Assembly: GCF_011927785.1 (NCBI RefSeq) | Contig: NZ_JAATJK010000001.1 | Span: 1,736,001-1,800,000 of the forward strand | Source: Micromonospora profundi | GTDB lineage: Bacteria > Actinomycetota > Actinomycetes > Mycobacteriales > Micromonosporaceae | Length of the DNA: 64,000 nt | Direction: 5' to 3' | In this document: positions 45,101-51,328 of the stretch, in pieces | Layout: each line of letters starts with the position of its first letter | How positions within the stretch are numbered: position 1 is the first letter of the stretch | The notes under the pieces: model-generated | What the model saw: only the letters and a program-made list of their open reading frames with translations | Told to the model about the DNA's origin: nothing | Database searches by the model: none | Program-made: the position numbers and the translations under genes

Positions 45101-47740
45101 CACCACATCCCGTACATGTACGACGTCGCCGGCGCACCGGCCAAGACCCAGGCGGCGGTACGCGAGATCATGCGGCGCCTCTACGTCGGCAGCGAGATCG
45201 GCCAGGGCTACCTGGGCGACGAGGACAACGGCGAGATGTCGGCGTGGTACGTCCTCAGCTCGCTGGGCATCTATCCGCTGCAGGCCGGGTCGACCCACTG
45301 GGCCATCGGCTCGCCGCAGTTCATCAGGATGACCGTCCGCCGCACCAGCGGCGACATCGTGGTCAACGCGCCGAACAACAGCACGCGCAACGTGTACGTG
45401 CAGGATGTGAAGGTCAACGGCAAGAAGCAGCGTGGGGTGTCGATCGACGTGGCCGCGCTCGTCAAGGGCGGCACCATCGACTTCCAGATGGGTCCCAACC
45501 CGTCGTCCTGGGGGACCGGCAAGAACGACGTACCGCCGTCGTTGACCAAGGGCGACAAGGCGCCGAAGCCGTTGCAGGACATCACGGGTCCCGGCCTGGG
45601 CACCGCCACGGCGACCGGCGGTCAGGACGCCGCGAAGCTGTTCGACGACTCGTCGACCACGCAACTGACCCTCGGCTCCGCCACGCCGCAGGTCAGCTGG
45701 GTGGCCCGGGGCAGCCGGCAGAAGCCGAGCTACTACACCCTCACCTCCGGTGCGGGCGCGGGAGACGCGGCGGACTGGCGGCTCCAGGGCTCCAACGACG
45801 GCATCACCTGGAGCACCCTCGACTCCCGCGTGGGCGAGGTGTTCCGCTGGCGCAACCAGACCCGTCCATTCCAGATCGACAAGCCGGGCCGTTACACCCA
45901 GTTCCGTCTCGTCGTCACCAAGACCGCCGGTGCGGCACAACCGACCCTCGCCGAGATCGAACTGCTCGCCGGAGGCGACCTGGACCTGGGCGGCGGCGAC
46001 ATCACGGTGACCGCCACGGACGGCGTGCACGCCAGGTCGGGAGCACCGGTGTCGGTGCCACTTGCCACTGTCACCGGAGGCGCCGCCGACAGCTACCGGG
46101 CCACCATCGACTGGGGTGACGGCTCACCTGCCACCGACGGCACCCTGACGCTGAGCTCGCGGGCCGTCTACCGGGTCAGCGGCGAGCACACCTACACCAC
46201 GCCCGGCTACCACCAGGCGAACGTCACGGTCACCGACGGCACCAGCCAGGCGTCGGCGACTGTCGGCGTCGACGTCGCGTACGCGCCGGGAGGCGGCCTC
46301 ACCGCGGCGTTCGACACCGTCTGCATCGGTGACGAGGGCACCCTCGCGGCGGACTGCGACGCCAAGTCGTGGGCGTACTCGAGGGCCGCCCTGGCGGCGG
46401 CCGGTGTCACCCCCGGTCAGCGGCACGAGGTGCCCGGAACGGCGTTGGCCTTCACCCTCCCGGTGATCCCGGCGGGGCAGCCGGACAACGCCACGGGCAA
46501 CGGCGCGACGATCGACCTGCACCTGCCGGCCGACGCCCGGAGCATCTCGTTCATCGGTGCCGGCACGCAGGGCAACCAGAGCACCATGGGCACTGCGACG
46601 TTCTCTGACGGCAGCACCGCCAGCATCCCGATCCAGATGAGTGACTGGACGCTCGGCGGCAACGCCAACGGCACCCCGTCGTACGGCAACGTCGTTGTCG
46701 CGAAGTCCGCGTACCGGTTGAGTGGCACCAGCCGGGACGGCGCCCAGCCGTTCCTGTTCGCCACCGCGCCGTACCAGATCCCGGCGGGCAAGACGCTCGT
46801 GTCGGTGACCCTGCCGACGCAGACCGGCGACCCCCGCTCGGCGGGCCGGATCCACGTGTTCGCCGTGGCCGACGACGGCACGCCGGCCCCCGCGCTGGCG
46901 ACCACCGCCCCGGCCGACCAGAAGGCCACCGCCGGGCAGTCCCTCGCGGCGAACCTCGGTTCGGTGAGCGGCGGCGTCCCCGGTACGACGGGCTACCGCG
47001 CCCGCGTCCAGTGGGGCGACGGGACGGCTCCGGAGGACGTCACTATCGGCGCGTCCGGTGCGTTGAGCGGGCAGCACACCTACGCGCGGGAGGGCACCTA
47101 CACGGTGCACGTCACGGCGTGGGACACGCTGGCGAGCAGCACCACGGCCTTCACCGTGACCGTCGCCCGTGGTGGATCGCAGCCGGCGATCGCACTGCCG
47201 GGAGCCGGCGCCGTCACGACCGGTGACGCGATCACCGTCGACGGCAGCGGGTTCGCCGCAGGCGAGCAGGTGACAGTCGTCGTCGGCACCGACCCGTCCC
47301 GGTCCACGACTGTCGCGGCCTCCGCGAGGGGAACGGTACGGGCCTCGGTCCCGACCTCCGGTGACGCGCAGCCCGGCCGGTACGCCGTCACCGCGACGGG
47401 TGCGTCCACCCGTACGCCTGCCACTGCCACCGTCCAGGTGACCGGGCGGGCGCAGGCGCCGAGCTATCAGCCTCGGGTGGCGCTGATGACCACGGAGGGG
47501 CCGCGCGGTACGTCGATCACCGTTGACGGTTCCGGGTTCGTACCGAACGAGGAGGTCACCATCGCCTTCGGCGACCGCCTCGCGGTCAAATCCGTGCGGG
47601 CTAACGGCGACGGGGTGATCTCCGGCGCGACAGTCGTCGTCCCGGGTGCGGCGAAAGCGGGCGCGACAAGCGTCACGCTTACCGGCGCCAAGTCGGCGAC
47701 GACGGTGTCCCGGCCGTTCACCGTCACCGGCGCGAAGTGA
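42116..47740 (+). CDS. Secreted multidomain GH92 alpha-mannosidase
   Basis: A 1874-residue exported enzyme; the signal peptide ends near residue 40 (ASAAP). In order: an F5/8C-like (CBM32-type) domain (about 95-225), a lectin-like sandwich (about 230-400), GH92 N-terminal sandwich and catalytic (alpha/alpha)6 barrel (about 405-1130), a second F5/8C-like domain (about 1165-1285), a PKD-like domain, an actinobacterial beta-sandwich, another PKD-like domain and two IPT-like repeats (DGSGF). Catalytic-region marks are NNGFWDTYRTVWP near 725, SNQPSHHIPYMYD near 990 and GDEDNGEMSAWYVLSSLGIYPL near 1034. GH92 exo-mannosidases are Ca-dependent and trim alpha-mannans or N-glycans. ATG 42116 is the only start near a signal peptide. 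Confidence 0.92.
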   Translation: MPYLPRARTLSLRLVAATTAALLPVGLVVAAPLASAAPNAAPPGAFSSSFESADPQPAASAVEVDAKGKPVQANLTGSTRRVLPGTLLGQVAAVTASAENPPNETAAKLADGEPSTKWLAFDRTGSVTYQLTKPTAVVRYALTAADDEPTRDPKDFTLQGSTDGNTWTDLDRRTGQSFAKRFARNTYSFTNTTAYGYYRLVISANSGASIVQLATWDISDGSDVLPPAAPMSTAVGAGPTGGYTTKPGVGFTGLAALRYAGGAESDGRSYATNKLFDVDIPVGPHTRLSYKIFPEFTGGDTQYPSTFAAIDLHFTDGSYLSGRAVVDQHGNPLTAAGQGTSKALFADQWNAVQADIGAVARGKTIDRILLAYDNPRATADTRFTGWLDDIEVTGTPTPIDGSRLTNYVDTRRGTNSTSGFSRGNNLPITAVPNGFNFFTPVTDATSDSWEYHYHRTNNAANLPTLQGLAISHEPSPWMGDRNQMSVMPVAGDGSLTGTPASRAVAFRHADETAQPDLYRVTLQNGLVAEMSPTDHAGIMRFTFPSGSPTGSLVFYNGTFTIGTDGTITGWVDNGSGLSAGRSRMFVSGAFDRAPTASSATSATFDVSANRQVTMRLATSFLSVDQARRNLDLEATGRSFDQIRAAATAAWKDRLGRVELRGATEAQLVTMYSNLYRLNLYPNSQSENTGTAAKPRWQYASPVSAPTGTSTATRTGAKVVDGQIYVNNGFWDTYRTVWPAYALLYPDVAAKISDGFVQHYRDGGWIARWSSPGYADLMTGTSANVALAQAYLSGVKLPDPLAAYDAAVKDATVASGRSEVGRKGIETSLFLGYTPTSTGESVSWALEGFINDYGIGNMAAALAKDPATPKSQRERLKEESRYFLERARNYVHLFDPKTKLFQGRDASGAFLAGDPLDWGGVYTETNGWNFAFTAQQDGQGLANLYGGRKALRDKLDEFFATPENADRPGGYGGIIHEMLEARAVRMGQLGMSNQPSHHIPYMYDVAGAPAKTQAAVREIMRRLYVGSEIGQGYLGDEDNGEMSAWYVLSSLGIYPLQAGSTHWAIGSPQFIRMTVRRTSGDIVVNAPNNSTRNVYVQDVKVNGKKQRGVSIDVAALVKGGTIDFQMGPNPSSWGTGKNDVPPSLTKGDKAPKPLQDITGPGLGTATATGGQDAAKLFDDSSTTQLTLGSATPQVSWVARGSRQKPSYYTLTSGAGAGDAADWRLQGSNDGITWSTLDSRVGEVFRWRNQTRPFQIDKPGRYTQFRLVVTKTAGAAQPTLAEIELLAGGDLDLGGGDITVTATDGVHARSGAPVSVPLATVTGGAADSYRATIDWGDGSPATDGTLTLSSRAVYRVSGEHTYTTPGYHQANVTVTDGTSQASATVGVDVAYAPGGGLTAAFDTVCIGDEGTLAADCDAKSWAYSRAALAAAGVTPGQRHEVPGTALAFTLPVIPAGQPDNATGNGATIDLHLPADARSISFIGAGTQGNQSTMGTATFSDGSTASIPIQMSDWTLGGNANGTPSYGNVVVAKSAYRLSGTSRDGAQPFLFATAPYQIPAGKTLVSVTLPTQTGDPRSAGRIHVFAVADDGTPAPALATTAPADQKATAGQSLAANLGSVSGGVPGTTGYRARVQWGDGTAPEDVTIGASGALSGQHTYAREGTYTVHVTAWDTLASSTTAFTVTVARGGSQPAIALPGAGAVTTGDAITVDGSGFAAGEQVTVVVGTDPSRSTTVAASARGTVRASVPTSGDAQPGRYAVTATGASTRTPATATVQVTGRAQAPSYQPRVALMTTEGPRGTSITVDGSGFVPNEEVTIAFGDRLAVKSVRANGDGVISGATVVVPGAAKAGATSVTLTGAKSATTVSRPFTVTGAK

Positions 47741-47756
47741 GTAGGCGGTAGCGCAG

Positions 47757-47796
47757 CCGCGGTGGGCGGGCCGTGACCACGGCCCGCCCACCGCGG
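47757..47796 (+). terminator. Terminator of the GH92 gene
   Basis: A 19-nt arm (47757-47775, beginning CCGCGGTGGG) and its exact inverse (47778-47796) are separated by 2 nt, so the usable stem is about 17 bp. There is no U-tract. Confidence 0.85.
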
Positions 47797-47836
47797 GGCG
47801 GACAGAGCAGAGCGGCGCGGGCTAGCGTCCACTGCC

Positions 47837-48496
47837 ATGGCCGATCTTCCACTGCTCGCGTCCGGGCGCGACGCCGATGTCTTCGCGCTTGACGAGCTGA
47901 GGGTGCTGCGCCGCTACCGCCAGGGCGGGGACACGGCGTCGGAGGCAGCGTTGATGCGCCACCTCCGCACATCCGGCTACCCGATCCCGGCCGTCCACGC
48001 TTCGGACGGCCCCGACCTGGTGCTGGAACGACTCGACGGCGAGACGCTCCTGGCCTCGATGCTCGCCGAGCGCACCGACGTCGACACGGCCGCCGACCTG
48101 CTCGTGGACCTGCACAACCGTCTGCATGCCCTGCCGCCCCGGTTCAGCGCCGACCCGGCCGCCCGCGTCCTGCACCTCGACCTGCACCCACAGAACGTCA
48201 TGGTGACCTCGCGTGGGCCGGTCGTGATCGATTGGCGCAACGCCGCCGAAGGGCCGCCCGACCTGGACGTGGCAATGACCGCCCTGATCCTCGCCGAGGT
48301 GGCGGTCGGCCCGGACCCGCAACTCGCCGGTTTCGCCCACGCGGGGCTCGACGCCTTTCAGCGACGGGCGGAGCCACCCCGGGCCGGCCAGCTCCGGCGG
48401 GCGCTGGGCCTGCGCCGGGTCGACCCCGCGCTCTCCGCCACAGAGAAGGCGGCCCTGGTTCGGGCCGCCGCCCTGGTGCACACCCGAGAGGGCTGA
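47837..48496 (+). CDS. Aminoglycoside phosphotransferase (APH)-fold kinase
   Basis: A 219-residue cytoplasmic protein of the APH/choline-kinase-like fold. The catalytic loop reads VLHLDLHPQNVM near residue 112 (Asp base and Asn metal ligand) and the second metal motif VVIDWRNA near 129. The N-lobe is short, with LVLERLDGETLL as the hinge near 62. It is smaller than typical APH enzymes, so a compact family member with an unknown small-molecule substrate is more likely than a true resistance enzyme. The start has no strong ribosome-binding site. A 7-bp hairpin (48502-48522) separates it from the convergent ROK gene. Confidence 0.8.
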   Translation: MADLPLLASGRDADVFALDELRVLRRYRQGGDTASEAALMRHLRTSGYPIPAVHASDGPDLVLERLDGETLLASMLAERTDVDTAADLLVDLHNRLHALPPRFSADPAARVLHLDLHPQNVMVTSRGPVVIDWRNAAEGPPDLDVAMTALILAEVAVGPDPQLAGFAHAGLDAFQRRAEPPRAGQLRRALGLRRVDPALSATEKAALVRAAALVHTREG

Positions 48497-48525
48497 CCGG
48501 TCGCCGGCCTCGTCCGCCGGCGCTG

Positions 48526-49620
48526 CTAGAGCGGGGCGAGATCGGGAACGCCGTAGTGCTTGTCGAGGACCTGCATGGCGGCACCGGCGGCGATCACGTC
48601 CGGGCCGAGGCTGGACAGCGTCACGTCAGTGGTGAGCCAGTCCGCGCGGGGCACGTCGGTGTGCACTGCCTCCTCGACTGCCGCCAGGTAGGTCTGCGCG
48701 TGCCGCAGAAGGTCGGCGCCGGCCAGCACCACGCGGGAGAGGTCGAGGGTCTGGAGCAGGTTGACCACGCCGACGGCAAGGACGCGGGCCGCCCGAGCGA
48801 TGTCGCCGGCCTCGGCGGCGTGGTTGTGCACGATCTCCAGGCATCCGTGGCGCCCACAGACGCACGGCGGCCCGTCCAGGGCGACAACTGTGTGGCCGAA
48901 CTCCCCGGCGTTCGTGTGCGCGCCCCGGTGGGCGGTGCCGCCCAGCCAGAAGCCTCCGCCGATGCCGGACTCGACCATGATGAGGACGGCGTCGCCGAAG
49001 GTCCCGCCGTGCCGCCACGCCTCGGCCGTGATCCCCGCCGTGACGTCCTTGTCGAGGTGCACGGGCAGGCCCAGGTGGGCCTCGGCGAGGTCGCGCAGCG
49101 GGACGTCGTGCCAGTGCCGCAGACCGTGGGCGTCCCGGACCAGGCCCCGCGCGTGGTCCAGTGGGCCGATCATGCCGATGCCCACGCCGGTCAGCCGGCC
49201 CCGCAGGTCGGCGCCGCCAGGCAGCGCGTCGATGCCGGAACTGAGCGCGTCGAGGAGCTGCTCCGGGGTGAAGTCGTCGGGAAGCGGGCTGACCGCGCAG
49301 TGGTGCACCGTGCCGGCAAGGTCGACAAGGACCAGCCGCAGCGTACGGCGGGCGACGTGGGCGCCGATGGCGTACCGGCTGTCGGGCACGATCTCGTAGA
49401 CGACTGCGGGCTTGCCGATGCCGGGGCGGCGGACGCCGGCGGTGCGGATCAGGCCGTCGGCGCTCAGCCGGGCGAGGACCTTGGAGACGGCTTGCGGCGT
49501 CAGGCCTGTGGCGTCGACAACTGTCGACCGCTCGAACGTCCGCACGGTACGTCCCAGCGCCATGACCAGTGCCTGGTTGTAGCCGCGCAGGAAGGTGACG
49601 TCGGCTGTGGTGCGCGTCAT
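48526..49620 (-). CDS. ROK-family transcriptional repressor
   Basis: A 364-residue protein with an N-terminal winged helix (about 10-75; TPQAVSKVLARLSADGLI is the recognition region) and a C-terminal ROK sugar-kinase-like domain. IMVESGIGGGFWLGG near residue 215 and the zinc motif CVCGRHGCLE near 253 identify it. Such proteins bind a sugar or sugar phosphate and repress transport or catabolic genes. It diverges from the MFS gene across a 41-bp gap holding a palindrome, so it probably controls itself and that transporter. The nearby GH92 makes a mannose-related ligand possible but unproved. Confidence 0.9.
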   Translation of the reverse strand: MTRTTADVTFLRGYNQALVMALGRTVRTFERSTVVDATGLTPQAVSKVLARLSADGLIRTAGVRRPGIGKPAVVYEIVPDSRYAIGAHVARRTLRLVLVDLAGTVHHCAVSPLPDDFTPEQLLDALSSGIDALPGGADLRGRLTGVGIGMIGPLDHARGLVRDAHGLRHWHDVPLRDLAEAHLGLPVHLDKDVTAGITAEAWRHGGTFGDAVLIMVESGIGGGFWLGGTAHRGAHTNAGEFGHTVVALDGPPCVCGRHGCLEIVHNHAAEAGDIARAARVLAVGVVNLLQTLDLSRVVLAGADLLRHAQTYLAAVEEAVHTDVPRADWLTTDVTLSSLGPDVIAAGAAMQVLDKHYGVPDLAPL

Positions 49621-49632
49621 CTCACCACCCTA

Positions 49633-49653
49633 TTACGCAACGCTGTTGCTAAA
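49633..49653. promoter_or_regulatory. Candidate ROK operator in the divergent promoter
   Basis: Palindrome TTA-c-GCAAC-gct-GTTGC-t-AA occupies the centre of the 41-bp gap between the ROK and MFS starts. TAAATT (49650-49655), a likely -10 for the MFS gene, overlaps its right edge, and TAATAG on the other strand overlaps its left edge. A bound repressor would block both promoters. Confidence 0.6.
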
Positions 49654-49661
49654 TTCGCTCG

Positions 49662-50888
49662 GTGCATGCACTGAGCAGAAATCGACGCCTGCTGGCGGTT
49701 CTCGCGTTGGCGCTGGGCGGTGTGGCGGTCGGCCTCACCGAGTTCGCGGCGATGGGCCTGCTGCCCGACATCGCACGCGGCCTGCTCCCACAGCAGTACG
49801 CCGTGTCGTCGTCGGACGCGGTGGCCCGCGCGGGTTGGACGATCACCGCCTACGCGCTCGGCGTGGTGGCGGGCGCGCCGCTGATCGCCGCGCTGACCGC
49901 CCGAATGCCGCGTAAGAAACTGGTTCTCGGTCTGCTCGTCCTCTTCATCGTCGGCACCGTCGCCTCGGCGATCGCGCCGACGTTCGACCTTGTGCTGGTG
50001 GCCCGGTTCGTCGCGGCGCTGCCGCACGGCGCGTACTTCGGCGCGGCGGGTCTGCTCGCGGCGGCACTGCTCGGCCCCGGCAACGAGGCCCGGGGTTTCG
50101 CCGCCGTGCTCGGGGGTCTGACCGTCAGCAACCTGGTGGGCGTGCCGGCGGTCACGCGGCTCGGGCAGGCGGTCGGCTGGCGGGCCGCGTACCTGGTCAT
50201 CGCCGGTGTGTTCGTGCTCACGCTGCTGGCGGTCCTGGCTGTCGTTCCGGAGGTCGTGGCGGCTGTCGACGCCTCGCCGGCCGCCGAGTTGCGGTCCCTG
50301 CGGACCTCTCAGGTGTGGCTCGTGGCGGCCACCGGGGCGGTGGGCCTCGCCGGGCTGTTCGCTGTCAACACCTACCTCGCGCCGGTCACCACCGATGTCG
50401 CCGGCCTGTCGGCCGCGACGGTGCCGTGGGTGCTCGTCGCTGTGGGCCTGGGCATGACGGTCGGCAACGCTTTGGGCGGTTGGCTCGCGGACCGGGACCT
50501 GCACCGGAGCATGTTCGTCGGCTTCGTCGCCATGATCGTCAGCATCGCCGTCTTCGGCCTCGTCGCGTCGAACCCGGTCGGCCTGTTCGTGGGCGCGTTC
50601 CTGGTGGGTGCGACGAGCCTCTACCTGGGGCCGGTCGTACAGGCGCGCCTGATCACCGTCGCGCCGGGAGCGCAGTTGATGGGTGCGGCGATGAGCCAGT
50701 CCGCCATGAACGTCGCCAACAGCCTCGGCGCCGCGCTGGGTAGCGTCGTCATCGCCGCGGGCTTCGGCTATCTCGCGCCGGCCTGGGTGGGTGTCGTCCT
50801 CGCGATTCTCGGCCTGGGTCTTGCGGTGTTCAGCTACGCGACCGAGCGACGGACGCGGGCCGCGCAGCCGGTCGCCCTCGCGGGATGA
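49662..50888 (+). CDS. MFS transporter, DHA1 (AraJ-like) family
   Basis: A 408-residue inner-membrane protein with twelve predicted helices. The A-loop between helices 2 and 3 reads MPRKKLVLG near residue 84, and the helix-5 antiporter region is LGGLTVSNLVGVPAVTRLGQ. Helix 1 has GLTEFAAMGLLPDIA, the mark of DHA1 proteins related to AraJ/YdhP sugar or drug exporters. The GTG at 49662 is 6 nt after the probable -10 box, so the mRNA may be leaderless. It is divergent from the ROK repressor, which probably controls it. It likely exports a sugar, amino acid or drug by proton antiport. Confidence 0.88.
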   Translation: MHALSRNRRLLAVLALALGGVAVGLTEFAAMGLLPDIARGLLPQQYAVSSSDAVARAGWTITAYALGVVAGAPLIAALTARMPRKKLVLGLLVLFIVGTVASAIAPTFDLVLVARFVAALPHGAYFGAAGLLAAALLGPGNEARGFAAVLGGLTVSNLVGVPAVTRLGQAVGWRAAYLVIAGVFVLTLLAVLAVVPEVVAAVDASPAAELRSLRTSQVWLVAATGAVGLAGLFAVNTYLAPVTTDVAGLSAATVPWVLVAVGLGMTVGNALGGWLADRDLHRSMFVGFVAMIVSIAVFGLVASNPVGLFVGAFLVGATSLYLGPVVQARLITVAPGAQLMGAAMSQSAMNVANSLGAALGSVVIAAGFGYLAPAWVGVVLAILGLGLAVFSYATERRTRAAQPVALAG

Positions 50889-50908
50889 CCCGTCGATCGA
50901 TGGTGGTG

Positions 50909-50937
50909 GGCGTCGGCGCCGGCGACACGCCGACGCC
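50909..50937 (+). terminator. Terminator of the MFS gene
   Basis: Perfect 10-bp stem GGCGTCGGCG (50909-50918) and CGCCGACGCC (50928-50937) with a 9-nt loop, 20 bp after the MFS stop. Confidence 0.7.
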
Positions 50938-50948
50938 GACATGTGGGG

Positions 50949-50981
50949 TGTGACAAACGCTGCCGCCCCTATATATGGTGT
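50949..50981 (+). promoter_or_regulatory. nrdAB promoter with overlapping NrdR-like box
   Basis: TGTGAC (50949-50954) and TATATG (50972-50977) with 17 bp between them fit a -35/-10 pair, placing the transcript start just before the riboswitch. CCCCTATATATGGTGT (50966-50981) agrees with the NrdR-box pattern acaCwAtATaTwGtgt at about 13 of 16 positions and covers the -10. A much weaker copy may lie 30 bp upstream (50936-50951). Confidence 0.6.
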
Positions 50982-50987
50982 CGATCG

Positions 50988-51178
50988 CAGCTGGTTCGGC
51001 CGCTCATCCAGAGTGGCCGAGGCAAGAGGGAACCCGGTGGAATTCCGGGACTGTCCCGCAGCGGTGAGTGGGAACGACAGCCGACATCAGCACTGGGCCG
51101 ACACGGCCTGGGAAGCGACGGCCAGTAGGAGACCGGTGAGCCCGGTCGTGCCCGCGAGTCCGAAGACCTGCCAGCGCG
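50988..51178 (+). ncRNA. Cobalamin (B12) riboswitch
   Basis: Conserved elements are in the right order: GGAATTCCGGGACTG then TCCCGCAGCGG (about 51039-51064), GAGTGGGAACGA (51066-51077), and the B12 box GAGTCCGAAGACCTGCC (51156-51172). Terminal pairing can form between GCTGG (50990-50994) and CCAGC (51171-51175). It lies in the leader of class Ia ribonucleotide reductase. Adenosylcobalamin binding should reduce nrdAB expression, as described for the Streptomyces coelicolor nrdABS operon. Confidence 0.93.
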
Positions 51179-51242
51179 CCGTTCACCCGCACCCGGGTGG
51201 GCGGCGGTCCGAGGCCGCGTGGGACGGCTGACGCCATCTGAT

Positions 51243-51261
51243 CCACGCCCCGAGGGCGTGG
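51243..51261 (+). terminator. Leader hairpin, possible attenuator downstream of the riboswitch
   Basis: CCACGCCC-cga-GGGCGTGG is a perfect 8-bp stem with a tight loop between the B12 box and nrdA. No U-tract follows, so it may terminate, pause, or simply be structural. Confidence 0.4.
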
Positions 51262-51279
51262 CGTCCGTCGGTGTGCAGT

Positions 51280-51322
51280 CTCCTCGTGTCCGAGGGCCAT
51301 CTGGTCTCGAACTCGCGAGGAG
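51280..51322 (+). promoter_or_regulatory. Hairpin masking the nrdA ribosome-binding site
   Basis: CTCCTCG (51280-51286) is the exact inverse of CGAGGAG (51316-51322), which contains the nrdA Shine-Dalgarno GAGGAG. Two more pairs (one G-U) extend the stem to nine. This is a plausible translational switch for the riboswitch. Confidence 0.6.
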
Positions 51323-51328
51323 TGAGTG

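Noticed and set aside
50791..51231. 146-codon rightward open frame overlapping the nrd leader
   Set aside because: It starts inside the MFS gene in another frame and is covered by the promoter and cobalamin riboswitch; the conserved bases there are RNA elements, not codons.
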